A program made the position numbers and the translations under genes. Below the pieces are notes generated by a model. The model was not told the DNA's origin and ran no database searches. It saw only the letters and a list, made by a program, of their open reading frames with translations. From Luscinia megarhynchos (Eukaryota; Chordata; Aves; Passeriformes; Turdidae), in NCBI GenBank assembly GCA_034336665.1, contig CM067569.1, forward strand, positions 5,883,820-5,947,819: a stretch of DNA of 64,000 nt, read 5' to 3'. Numbering within the stretch: position 1 is the stretch's first letter; each line of letters begins with the position of its first letter. Below, piece by piece: positions 10,494 to 22,500 of this stretch.

Positions 10494-13400
10494 AATGCTG
10501 GTTACTCCACACCCATTGTGACATTTTTAACCTTCAGAATAAATGGGTGAAAGCTGGACGTGACACACATCACACTGTCCCCTGAATGGCAATTAGGAAA
10601 GAGATAAGAGATCGGAAATGTTTTAGCAGCTGATGTAAGTTGAGCACTTGCCTTTCTCACAGCAAGGAGGAATTTGGATCAACTCTTCTGGAGTATAATG
10701 GGTGTAAATCTGGGGCAATTGAGAGGAGCCCTGGGCCCTGAATCTCTAATCCTCTCTCCTTTTTTCCTGTCCCCCTTCTGAAGTCAAAACACAGTTTCAA
10801 TGGAGGCTTTGTGGTTTGAGTTGCATTTGGCTTCTTATCTGCTCAGTTTTTTTCTAATGTGGCTTGATTATATTAGATATGAACTTCCTCGTGGCTGGAA
10901 GCCAACACCAGCCTATTCTCTCTCCCAGTCACTGAAACCTGACTGGGAATGCCAGGCCTTTGCACAGGAGTTAGTTTATTTTTAGAGAGGGATGTTTTTG
11001 TTCCTGCCTCTTTAAAAATCGACCTCTTGAAACAGAATGGCCCCAGACCATCTCAAAGTAGAATGTAGCTGGAGATTGGAGTCTTCATGCAAGTGCAGCC
11101 TCTTCCAGCTAATATGGCACACCAGCCCACAAGCTGCCCTCACCAGCCAAGCTTCAAGAGCTCAGCTAACAGAGAAGTTTTCTGTGTGTGTGTGCTCCAT
11201 TCCATTCTCAAGCATGGATTAAAGGCTTCACAGTCCCTTCTCCTGTGTGTCGGCTGCTCTGAGGACAGAATAAATTAATCACAAGATGGTCTTTCCATTT
11301 GAAAAGATTGCAGGTGAAGCCTCAGCCTAATTCTGATGACTAGTTGCTGCCAGGAGGCTGTGGCACCGAGTGCCCTGCTTGGTTTCCTGGAGGGAAGGGC
11401 TGCTGGAGCTGCAGCATCTGGAATTGAGAGAGTCACTGGGCTGGCAGCTGCAGTCCTCTCTGAGCTGGGCTGGTTTCCCCTGCTGACCAGACAGCAGGGG
11501 TTTGGCATGAAAAAAAGCTGTGGCATGCTCTTGCCATGTCAGGTTTCTCATGGCATCCAGACCTGCCAAAATCCCTGACCTCTAACTCCCTCTGCCACTC
11601 TGCCAGGGTGCTCTGTACGTCCTGGTGACCTGGGAGGGTGTTCAGGAGCCATCTGTAGCATCTTAATGGCCATATTTACACCTCTAATTGTAAATGACAG
11701 GGCAATTAGTCTCAGCACAGCAGTTTGAACAATTATGTTTGGCCTGCTAAAGTGACAGAATATTCATTAATGCAACAAGAAAAAAAAAGGTCTCCCCAGG
11801 ATTTGTTCCTCTGAGGAGAGTAGCCTGGCTGTTTGTCTGCTTTAAGCCTCTCTAAAAAAATGCAAGTTTATTTGCAGCTCTTGCCAAAAAATTCTCAGCT
11901 GTCAAGCCTGTTTATTCCATGAAACACACTGAGGGCAAGTGTATGTCTACTCTGCCTCTGACTTGATTCACAGGGAAGAAGTTTAAGAGAGAGAAAAGTG
12001 CCTCAATCTCTATTTTCCACACAGCCAAAGAGTCTTGAGGCCACTTAGCTGAATCCCAAACTGTGGTGATGGAATCCACTGATAGAACCAGGGTGCACAT
12101 ATTTAGGGTCAGAAACCGTGATGGAGGTTGTGCCAGGTCTGAAAGTTTCTCAGTGTTTACACTTGCACTTGAGGTCTCATCTAAAAACAGATCTAAACCT
12201 CATCTAAAAGCTGTTTTTCTGGAGGAGGCTGTGCTTCAGCAGAGCCAATCCCAGCTTTAAGGCTTTGCTGCCTTCAACAAGCCAAACCTGAGGCAGCAGG
12301 GGATGTGAGGGGACCTGGACTGATGATGTGTTACATTTCTGACTCTCTCCATTAGATTGCACGGCTATGAGGCAAGTGAAGGCACATGTGGTTTGATTTT
12401 GTCCAGGAGACTGTTTTTTCCTGCAGTGGAAGCTGCAAAATAGTGGATCAATCTTTAGTCACTTGCAATAATTCTGCTTGAAACCCTGAAAATGTTTACT
12501 TTAGCACATTGGTTTGGTTACCTGCTCACTTTCTTTCTCTTTCCTTTATGACATGCAGCAAGTGCTGATTTTCCAGGGGTGTTTCACCTGATATTACCAC
12601 CACACATCTGAGGGGTCCTGTGGGATCTCCTTGGGCTGGGATCTTTTTCGAGATGTTGCTGAGGGATTTTGGGTGAAGGGCAGCCCTAAAGACAGACTCA
12701 TTTTCCCAACAATCTTTGTGGTATTGCTCTCAAACAACATGCATGATGAAGACTGGAATTCTTTAAACAAAGTTTGTTTAATATCTTAACCAATGAGCAT
12801 CCTGGTACCTTGGATGAGGTGGCACTGGTCTGGGGTTTTATTTTGGTTTTTCTTTTCGACAAATCCATCTGAAATCTGACTAGTGAGGTTGTGATTTTTT
12901 GAAAAATAGCTTCACTCCTAAGTGAAAGCTGTCATTGCAGATGTGTTTTAGTTCAGTGGAAACATCAGGACTGTGTTTGGGACTGCAGGATCATGACATC
13001 TTTTTAAGCACAGTGGGAGACAGATGGGTGAGCAGCCAGCCTGATGCAAGAACAATAAGAACAAATGAGCTTTTTAAAAATAGAACAATTGCATTTGGAA
13101 AGAGGATTGGAGGGGGGTGAAGCTGAGAGGGAAATAATTCTCCCATGATTCTATCCTGGTTTTTATATTAAACAAAACATGTTGCAACATTGTCTTCGTT
13201 AGCAATGAAGTGACAAACTGGAGCACTTCCAAATTGGCTGGCTCCAAACTGCTTTCATATTGACCTGAAATGTCAGCTGCTATTATGTTCTGCTGACCAC
13301 TGATTGCTTCCAGAGTAGCATTTTCTCCTGTGAAATGAAAGAAGTTCCATCTCAGTGATCTCAGTGTCTCCTGGTGCTTGTGGGGAGCGACAGTCATGGG

Positions 13401-14046
13401 AAATGATAGTGCCTTTATTTCAAACCACTTCTCAGTCTGAATGAAATTAATCGTTAATACTGAAGTTATTTATGCTGTGAGAGTGAGTTTTGTGCAAGAA
13501 TGTTTTGTTCCTCTCGAAGATCCTCCACTGCACCTTCTCAGAGTCAGAAAATCAAGATGATAAGTGCCTCTAATTTGTTTCCGTACCTTCACACACAGGT
13601 ACAAAGAGTTTGGCTTGGACATTGCAATGCTGATATCCTGCTCTGCAGGTAAACTTTAAAATTTTCCTGTGGAACTATGTAAAAAAACCCCTAAATATGG
13701 AGAGATGGTACTTCTGGTAGCAGCAGTTGAAGTTCTGTGATCAGGTATCAAATAATGTGATGGAAAATATTTAGCTTAATTTTTTAATCCTCTTTAGAAG
13801 ACAGAAGAACGTTCAGATAATTTTTATTTCACATAATGCTGGCTTAAAACTATATTAAAATATTGTAAAAGCTTCTTGGTCTTTAATTCTCAGGGAAATA
13901 AACTATGTGACATGCAAGGTTTTTTCAATATTTCTCTTTAGAAAACCTGTGTAATATCACTTATTCACATTCATACACTATTTTTTTCTGTAATTATCAC
14001 TTGGAAAAGTCATATCTTCCAAGCAAAAGTGCAGGAAATAGGGGTG
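10494..14046. other. Noncoding sequence with scattered regulatory-like motifs
   Basis: No gene is supported. A (TG) run of about six units lies near 11180-11193. The 11640-11780 part is rich in TAAT cores (ctaattg, caattag, cattaatg). A 19-nt forkhead-type dyad lies at 12763-12781. A 50-nt splice-bounded open segment lies at 13599-13648 and is treated as a weak exon candidate in the findings. The longest open frame (minus strand, 13074-13397, 107 codons) shows no domain. Confidence 0.5.
12763..12781. promoter_or_regulatory. Palindromic forkhead-type motif pair
   Basis: The 19-nt sequence TTAAACAAAGTTTGTTTAA has two perfect 9-nt arms around a single G. Each arm contains TAAACA/TGTTTA, the core bound by forkhead (FOX) factors. 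The dyad itself is directly visible. Function as a binding site is inference, and A+T-rich dyads of this size arise by chance now and then. Confidence 0.25.
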
Positions 14047-14077
14047 TGTATATATATATATATTTTTTTTTTTTTTT
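14047..14077. repeat. (TA)n followed by poly-T
   Basis: A short TA dinucleotide run (about eight units) passes directly into a run of about 15 T. Compound microsatellite of this kind is length-variable and has no coding meaning. Confidence 0.95.
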
Positions 14078-15780
14078 AAGGATAAACTAGTCTGTTATCA
14101 ACTTAAGTCCAGAATTAAATACACTGGAATATAACTCTGCTGGATTTATTCTTGCAAAGCAACATCAACTAAAAATCCTGTAAAATGGGGGGAAACTACA
14201 AGCATTTATGTCAGCTTGTGGTCTTCCCCAATTATCTCAGGGGTAAAGAGGATGGACTCTACAGAGATGGGCTTTGGCCACATCCAGTATCCATTCCTGT
14301 ACCATTTTCCTCCTTCTTGTTAAGGTCCTACTTTATACTTTTATTTACTTCATTTGAGAAAAAACTAGAAACAATGAATTTCCTAAAAGTGAGAAGAGAA
14401 GCATAAAGTAGAATGGTCATAATTCCATAAGAGGCATTGACTGTCCTCTATTTTGTCAAGAAAATGTGATTTTTGCTAAAATTTTTTGCATGGTGAAATA
14501 TGACAGTTTTGTCCATTTAGACCCATTCTCTCTTTCCCTATTATATTAAAATTAAACTAAAAGTAAGCTCAACTTGTGAAAGAACCAACAGCTTTTATGA
14601 GAATATTGTTTTCTGTTTTTATTTTTTATTGAGCTGTCTCCACTCCATCTGATTAATTACTAAGAAGGAAATAAAATCTGCAACACTTCTGTCCATTCCT
14701 AGGTGAATGCTGAAGTATCTCAGATAAAGTAAAAACAACTCCTTGCTGAAGCAGTGGATGAAGAGTCGAGTATTGGCAGGACAAGACAGAAATGTTATTT
14801 CATAGTGCTGTGCTTGGTATTTCTGAATGCTGAGTGGAGTTCATGTAGTTAAAAGAGGAAATCTGCAATATGAAACACAAAAGCAAATAGCTATCTGTGT
14901 GGAGAACAAGAACAATTACTTCACCACAAAGAGGTTTCATCAGAACAATTCAAAGATATTTGGTGGAGACCCCCAGACAGCAGCTCAGGATGTTTTACTT
15001 GCAAAAATGAGTTACATGACTTGATTAATGGCAGGTTCAAATTGCCTTCTTCAGGGCTGGGGGTCAATCTGCACAACATCCCATGAGGAAGTTCTTGCTA
15101 ATGAAAACAAACTGTCCCTGGTACACGCCAGGAAAAGTCCCTGGTCTTGTGGGGAGCCTGGGATCTTGCTCTGTGCTTGCAAAGTGAAAGGTCTGGATTG
15201 GGAATTTTTGCAGTGTTACCTTGGGGCCAGCTGTAATACCAGCTACAGATTGCAGCTTCAAGCTAGTTGGAATTGTCAGGGAAAAGAAATCATTTCTTCT
15301 TCATTTTTTCACTTAATTTTTCCCTGACAGTGGGATGAAGGTGCACCTATGTTTATGCTAATACTGTTCTGGGGTTAGAAGCAGTGTTTGAGAGTTTGTT
15401 TTAAAATTTAAAATTGCTTGAAAGGAACAAAATGGGTGCAGATCTTATCACAAGCTAAGATGGCAGAGAAGGCTTGCATATTTTCCCCCTCTGCTGAGAA
15501 GAAATCTGTTTCAGGCAGCTTTTATCATTGCAATAATCCATGGAGAGGGCAAGCAGAATGGCACTGGGACTGGATCTGGGAGATGTGCTCCTGCAGGTGA
15601 AGGGAGCACAGAGCAGGGGCTGCACAGCTGAGAGCACTGGGGGGCTGAGAGCTTCCCAAAGCAAAGGGGCTTCTGGTGAATGAAGCCATGACTAACTGCT
15701 GGCCTTTGGAGAAGGAGATTTGAGCTTCCAAAGCATCCCAGAATAGCTTTGTTTACAAAGCTTGCAAATAATTGAAGTAT
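14078..15780. other. Unique noncoding sequence, A+T-rich then mixed
   Basis: Stop codons are frequent in every frame. Open stretches of 65-100 codons at 14827-15327 have no known domains. No repeat family is recognised. Confidence 0.55.
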
Positions 15781-15985
15781 TAGCAGCGCGATTGAGTCAT
15801 AGGGAGATGAAACGGTTTTACAGCTGCTGTGATGATTCTCGTGAATCTGCAGGGGTTTGTCCACCGGGAATTTCATCCCTAGCAGTAGAAATAGCAGCTC
15901 TCCCTATGAGTCAGGGCCCATGCTTAGCAGAAGGCAATTAGGGCACTGGTAAATTCAGTGCATGTGAGTCAGTGCAGCAGCAGGA
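15781..15985. promoter_or_regulatory. Candidate regulatory block: three TGAGTCA sites, retained CpGs
   Basis: TGAGTCA, the AP-1/MAF core, occurs at 15793-15799, 15907-15913 and 15965-15971. The first two lie in a 14-nt inverted repeat (15793-15806 against 15900-15913) with one mismatch, and that mismatch is the centre base of the palindromic AP-1 core. Five CpGs fall between 15787 and 15866, in otherwise CpG-poor surroundings. What is seen is the motif cluster and the CpG retention. That it is an enhancer is inference. Confidence 0.3.
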
Positions 15986-17781
15986 ATAGACCACAGGGCT
16001 CCTGAGCTGGAGCCTGTTGCATTTGTGCTATAGGAGAGAGGCTAAAAGGATAATGCAACATAGTTCTTTGTGTAATGGAGAAGCAAAAGAGAGCTTTATT
16101 TAAAGAAACACTGCACTTATATAGGATAGTTTGTGCAAAACAGAATAGAAAAAGCTCATTATTCCGTGAAGGCAACACCTCTTTGAAACATGCTTTCTGC
16201 AAAACATCACACAGTACACATCTCCAGCAGGTGTTAATCATTGTTATAATTTCTTGTCCTTGAGCAGGCTGAGGAAGCCAAGGCTTCAAGGCTGCTTTTT
16301 CCCTGTTCCCAGCAGTATCCAACGACAGGAGCCCAGCCTGTTTTCTCCAGTCTGGTCGCTTACAAGCTCTTTCCTGTCCTCCAGAGAACTCCAAAACAAT
16401 CAGCTCTCCTGAAGCTCCTTTCAGAGGGTGGCTGCCCAGCTGTCTTTACTGATGCCCTCTGAAATGTCCAACAAACCAGGCATGAAGGGCACCAGAGGAA
16501 TGAGCCTCATCTTCTGGGAGCCACGGAGCTCTCTGCAGCAAGGCAAGGCTTTAGGCATGGGTTTCTGCTCCCTCCTTGGTTCAGGGTTCTGGCCCTTGGG
16601 AACAGATTTCCCTGGGTGGGTCTGTCCTATCTTGGGTTTTGTCACAGCCTACAGAGCCAGCAGGAATTTGGTTGGATTCCCTTGTTAAAATATTAGCTGC
16701 ACTTCACTGAAAGTCTAATCCTTTGAATTCTGCTGCAATGGCCTCCCAACCCCTGCAACTGTAGGGGGGAAAATTCTGGCCAAATAAAGGATCTGTGAAA
16801 ACATCTCTTTTTATATGACACCCTGTTAGCCTTAATAACAGTTTTCTCTCTGTAAGTGCAGTAAAGTATGGAAATATTGCTGTGCTACATGGTGCAATTT
16901 TCTGACAGTGATTTTCCCTGATAAAAGCCTTCAGAGAGTGCATTTTCCTTCCCACTTATCTGCCATCAAAAGGCAGCAAATACATTCAGCTGTCATTCTA
17001 AACAAAATATACAATTACTCTGGGTTGATGTTTTAAACAGAAATAATTTCCATAGCAAAAAACCCCTGCAGCTATTTTCTAAATGCTGTGGTGTTTGCTT
17101 CTGGCTTTTTGCATTACACATGTATCACCTGTTTTGGACATTTGAATGCAAAGATGAGATACCAGAAGTTAAAACTTAGCACTTGCCAAATTAAATATTT
17201 GCTGGGCTGAGCCCAGTTCATTACTTGACTGCTGTTTTGCACCAGAGGATGAAAAATCTTTTCAAACCTGCCAAAGGTGGTTATTTTAGGAAGCTGAAGA
17301 AGAGGGCAGATGTTATTCAAGTGGTTGGATAAGAAAAGGAAATGGTACATGTTAAGCCTTCTGGAATATCCAGGTAGATGAAAGCAAGTGGATTCCTGAA
17401 ACATGCTAATTTGTTTGGAAAAATCTAAGCAGAAAATATGAGGTAGAAATTTGATACTTCATCTTTCACAACTTGAAATGTTAAATTAAGGCTGCTTATA
17501 TCTTGTGCTACTTGGAATAAATTACTTTGGGGGCATCTCTGAACTTTGAGAGCACCCCAAACCCAGAACAATGTTCCTGTGGTGTGGTTTCACTTGCTTA
17601 GTTTATTTTGGCATACAACTTACACTAGAGATCAAGAAGTTTCATGAAACTATATTTAAAAGCTGAGAAGGAAATTTTTCTTATCTTGTTTCTAGGGCTG
17701 AACCTAAAAAATAATAGGAAAAATCAACTTATCTTGGCAAAAGAAACAAAACTTTCTCTTTTTGACTCAAATGGAAAGATA
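15986..17781. other. Unique noncoding sequence, no gene seen
   Basis: A 141-codon open frame on the minus strand (15969-16394) starts from TTG rather than ATG and has no recognisable domain. Other frames are short. No named repeats. Confidence 0.55.
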
Positions 17782-17934
17782 ATTGGAACAGGCTATCTTG
17801 GAAAGTGGTAGCATCACCATCCCTGCAAGTGTTCAAAAAGAATGTGGATGTGGCACTTGAGGACATGGTTTAGTGGTTCTGGGTAAACAGCTGGACTTGA
17901 TTTTAGAGAAGAATTTCCAGCCTTAATGATCTCT
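17782..17934 (+). mobile_element. CR1 LINE remnant, 3' portion
   Basis: The order 'ggaacaggct', 'gtggtagcatcaccatccct', 'gtgttcaaaaagaatgtgga', 'tgtggcacttgaggacatgg' and 'tttccagccttaatgat' matches the 3' part of avian CR1 in the sense orientation. Only the untranslated tail is present. It shares the 'gatgtggcacttg..gacatggtttagtgg' block with the copy at 43.1 kb, so the two come from the same or close subfamilies. The terminal short repeats are lost. Confidence 0.9.
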
Positions 17935-18177
17935 TTTCTTTTGGAAGTCACTTAGGCTTTAGTCCTCTTTCTGTCACCCCAGCTTAAAAAAATTATACTT
18001 CATCCCTGTCATCCTAAAATGCCAACTCAAAACAGTTGAAAACTTCTAAAAGTGTTTTAGCACTTCTAAACTAGAACTGTTGAGTTTGGAAGAGAAATCT
18101 CCCCCCCCTGCTTAAGGCAGAAGCACCAACACCCTTTGAAAACATGAAAAAAACCCCTATTCTGATACTTTTATTGT
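17935..18177. other. Spacer between two facing CR1 remnants
   Basis: About 240 nt of A+T-rich sequence with a short C run near 18103. I recognise no repeat in it. Confidence 0.5.
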
Positions 18178-18281
18178 CACAGAATCACAAAATCGTTTAG
18201 GTTGGAAGGGACCTCTGGAGATGATATATTCCATCCTCCCTGATCAAGCTGGAGCAGGCTGCCCACGTCCCCTTGGGTTTT
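18178..18281 (-). mobile_element. CR1 LINE remnant, 3' end, antisense
   Basis: The plus strand reads 'cacagaatcacaaaatcg', 'tttaggttggaagggacctc', then 'tgatcaagctggagcaggct' and 'gcccacgtcc', the reverse complement of a CR1 3' terminus. The element's 3' end is at the low-coordinate side, with the AGAATCAC-type terminal repeat still visible. It is one of the better-preserved remnants here. It faces the sense copy ending at 17934, tail to tail. Confidence 0.9.
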
Positions 18282-21200
18282 CATGGTTCCACAAATGGAG
18301 ATTTCTTCTTTTTTTCCCCCTTAAGCTTTAATGTTAATCCATTAATAGTTTTTGTCTCCTCTGAAATTCCATCTGCAAATTTAGCATCGTTCAAGTAGAA
18401 TACAAAAAACCTCTCCCACCTCACACTATGCCTGGGAAATATTTCCCAGAAAGTACTGCTATTTGCTCCAGTTTGGGTTTTGTTACTGTTGGTTATGTAT
18501 GCAACATTCTCTGGAGTGCACTGCAGCATCTTCTGGTTTCATACAAGGAAGTCTGATTCACTCTCCTTGTGGAAATTTTCTTATTATAATTAAACTTGGC
18601 TTTTGCTCAGAGGGTCTCTACAGTGGGGATTCAAATGTGCTGGTGAGGTCATGTCACCAGTTAGAGCTCCTGCAATGAAACAGAGTCCAGAATGAAGATA
18701 CATGACCCTCAGTTAAATTATGTGAATTCAGTTTGAGAAAATGAGTGTTTAGCATTTTGTGCTGTGTGGAGATATCATTCCAGTGGCTGAAAAAGTCATT
18801 GATCTTCCCATGGCAGCAGCTTTGCTGCTCCTGTGACCCGAGCCAGCCCTGCTCTCCAAGCAGCCACAGTCTGTGGTGCCAGCCCGTCCCTGCTGGGAGG
18901 TTGGTGGGTTTTGGTTCATCTCACACTCAGGTCTGAGCTGCAGAACCTCACCAGTGTTTCCTGGTCAAGTCACTAATGCCTGTTCTAGGGACAGATCATT
19001 TACCTGCTCCTTCTCCTGAGGGAGTTGGGGCTAATTCCAGGCTTAGAGAAGTCCATAGCAGGACTCAGCCTACAGATGCAGGACTTTAAGCAGAAAAGTA
19101 GAGCAAGCCTTTTGGTGAGACTTGGTCAAGTCAGCTGCTCTGCTGCTCTTGTTTATCCAGCAGTGGTGCTCAGGTTTACAATTAAAATAATCTAACACTC
19201 TTGCACAAAAGTCAGGCAGCAGATGCTGCCATTAGACCTGACAGATCCACTGATAGGCTTCACTTCAAGGCAAAGCATTTAAGAAGAAAACAAAGTCTTA
19301 GCTTTTAGTGTTTCCGAGCACACGTGCACATTCACAAATATGTGTCTTAGCAGAGAGCTTATTCTTCATCTTCTAGGAGAAATATGCACTACTAAGGCTC
19401 AAACCTCTGAAAACCATGCCCCACACAATAAATAAAATGGATATTTCAAATAAGATATGCGACAAGTCTGATTAACAATTCTTTAACTACAGTCAAGCGT
19501 TTGTGTAGTTAAGGGCAAATGTGTTCTGGAGAAAGAATGGATATTTCACTAATACACAGAATATCTTTGCATAGTAATAATGGAAGAAAAATCAAATTAT
19601 TCCAGAGTCTGACTAGGCATTGACTGGAATTTTATGAGAATGTAAATTGGAAAGAGAAAGGGCCATATCTCTGTTCTCACCAATCTTTTATAGGTAATGA
19701 ATTGTTTAGAAAATTTAGCTAAGGAAAAGCTTTTGAGTTGGAGCCTGACAGTCCTTCAGGGTATTTTTAGAGGTTATCTCTGCAAGGCAGGTGGATGAGG
19801 AAAGAAACAGGCTTAACCCTATAAAAATAATTATGATATATTATTAGCAACTAATGGCAGTGTAATGGAGTCTTTTCAGCAAAGACACCACTGGCTGCAA
19901 TTTCTCTTTGTCATCTGCATAAAAAAGCAACTCTTAATGGAGCCTATATTCTGGTAATTTCTCAAACTCAGTGTAATTAGCAGGAAACTTCCTGTACTGA
20001 AAGTACAGGCTCAGCAAACTTCCACACTACCACTACTGGGAACACCCCACCAGGGCAGCAAGGCTCAACATTGAAATCAGCATTAATTAGAAATCTGTTC
20101 AGACCACATGATCTACTAGACCAAGAGTACACCTGAGCTTTTTCATTTCTTACCTAAATTTTTACTTTCTGACTTTTTTTTTAACATTAAACAAGCTGAC
20201 ATGACTTCACAAAGGTTTACATATCAGAAGCTGTTGGATCATTTTACTTCAAAAGGAATAAAAAGTGCCTGTAATAACTGTGTCTCTACAGGCTTTGTGA
20301 AAAGAGACAGCTGGATTGAGGCTGGAGACCCTACTCATAGCCCCATAAATCAACAAAGGGAGCAAAAAAATAAAAATGATATCCCTGTAAGAATGGAATT
20401 TGAGAGACTGTAATCAGCAAACAAAACATTGGATGCATGAAGTCTCACTGCATAGTCCATTGCCTAAAAAGACTTGGGTAATGTTTGGAGAAAGGAAAAA
20501 GGAGAAGAGGAGGACAAGGATGACATTAGCAAAAAGCAGGGCACATTACACAGTCAATAAGTAATTGCTGCAATTGGAGCTCATCATCTGCTTAGCACTT
20601 AATGTCTTGGCCTTTTCAGAGAGAATTTTATTAATACTAATGTCTGAAGAAAACAGTACAGTCATTATCTCTGTTGATTCTTGAGATGTTCAAAAGTGAA
20701 GCTCTCCTCTTGCTTCTGACTACTTGACTCTACCAAATTCTTCATGCTGCCAAGGGCTCTCAGACACTTAAAACTTGCCCCCAGGGTCTCTGAGGAGAAG
20801 GAGTGGCAGCCTGCTCCCCTACAAACACATACCAGCTCCTCCCTGTCACATTCTTTTCCTCCAGAAGTTTTGGAAATGGAGCAAAAAACACCAGAAGTCA
20901 TCCCCTTCCCAGGGGTCAAGGTGGGACCAACCAGCCGGTGGTTTTCCTCCAGACCTCTCAGAGGTGATGCTGACATGTCTCACTGGTCTAGGATGGCTTT
21001 TGTTCATACCCATTCTTTAGAAACCACAGCCTGAATTTCTTGTATGAATTCTGCTGATCTTTTGCTTCCATGTCTCTTCTGTTTCCTTCCATCAGTTTTC
21101 CCCAGTTAAGAGCAACTATTTGAGATGCTCAAGGCCCTTGCAGCAGGAGCAGAACCACCTGCAGTCCTGCAGAAAGATGTTTTCTGTAGATTTTCTCTGA

Positions 21201-22259
21201 AATTGCTAGTCAAAAATAATTTGTGTGCTCTAAAAGTGATGGTAAAGCAGAGACCTTGGAATAAAAGTGTTGCAAAGACCTTTTTCTGTGTCTTTTTCAA
21301 ACAGTGATTTCTTGAGAAGGGAGATCATCAACAAGAGAACAAAACAAACCCTCACATGCTGGGGTGGACCCTTTAGAGGAATGCAGGTTCATTAGTCCTG
21401 CTAAGAATGATACTGGTTGTAAGTCAAAAAAGCAGAGTGAGGTCAGGAAAACCTGGCAGGAAATCAGCCCAGACCCATTATATTCCCTTTCACATGGCTG
21501 AGTAGTGGTGGCACTAACTGAAGGCTGGGCCCTCTTTTTGTGACTAACACGGGGCCATTTTAATTTCACCTGATTATTTTGCCCTGTAGTAAGAAGTCTG
21601 ACAAAAACAAGGTTTGTGGAGACTCCTACCAATGAGTCCTTGGCTGCCCAAAAGCTCTCTTGGAAGCTAGAAGGTTTCTTTTAGTAAGTAGACTGACCCA
21701 TTTTCATTTCTGAACATCCCAGATAAATTTACTACTGTAATGCTGCATTTCAGTTAAAACTGGCCAGATTTCTGTAGTTCATCAATCTGTATTTACTGTG
21801 TGTGTGAAACTTTAAATATTAAAATGGTGACATTAAAAATGTTGCAATTCTTACCCACTCCCACAAAAAATGACTTGAGCAAGGCTGGCCACCTGAGGTT
21901 TGCCAAAGAGTGGGAGTAGATGGAACAAGTGCTGCTGTAGGAAAAGACCATACAATAGTGGAATTGTTTTGGGAGAACTTTTTGTCACACACTTGGATGA
22001 GAACTGTGATTCTTTGCTGCTTTTATCAACATTATTTGTAATTTCCTCTGATTTTTTCCCTGCTCTTTCTTTGCAGCTCCCTGAGCAGTTCACTCAGCTG
22101 TATATAATAAGGAGATGAGTTTTACCTCCTTTTTATCACTCCAAATCTAAAGTGACTCTGCAGAAGTCAAACTGATGTTGGCTGGGGGAGAAATGGTCCC
22201 ACTAAAAAGCTTTCTTAGGAGAAAAAAAATCCCCTCTCCATTTGTGGAACAAATTAACT
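18282..22259. other. Unique noncoding sequence, regulatory texture in places
   Basis: No gene is supported. An 18-nt perfect palindrome, CTGGGAAATATTTCCCAG, lies at 18432-18449. Between about 19.2 and 20.6 kb the sequence is repeat-free and A+T-rich with many TAAT cores, for example 20540-20640. Open frames of up to 111 codons (20665-21632) overlap on opposite strands and show no domains. Confidence 0.5.
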
Positions 22260-22500
22260 GCTAGAGGCATCCAGTTGGACGCACCTCTCTGGGGCCAATG
22301 ACCAGAGAGATTTAAAAGTCCATTATGCTAATGCCTAATTCCTTCTTTGCACAGAGATGTCCTCTCAAGCTGGGCTGTGGCAAGGTCCTGAGCTTCCATC
22401 AGGGAAGGGATTTACATCAGCGAGGAAACATTTGGTGATTACGACGAGCAACGCGTTAATCATCGCTGTGAATTAAAACTCACTGACGAGTGGCTCTGGG
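22260..22500. promoter_or_regulatory. CpG-retaining candidate conserved element
   Basis: Seven CpGs fall in 68 nt (positions 22421, 22442, 22445, 22452, 22454, 22464 and 22487), including an ACGCGT at 22451-22456, in a CpG-depleted region. Around them are POU/homeodomain-like words: ATGCTAATGCCTAATTCC near 22325-22342, GTTAATCATC at 22455 onward, and GAATTAAAAC. CpG retention suggests either low germline methylation or selective constraint. No promoter architecture or coding frame is visible, so an enhancer or other conserved noncoding element is my best guess. Confidence 0.35.

Noticed and set aside
15028..15046. tRNA B-box-like word (GGTTCAAATT)
   Set aside because: It lacks the final CC of the B-box, has no A-box at the right distance and no cloverleaf.
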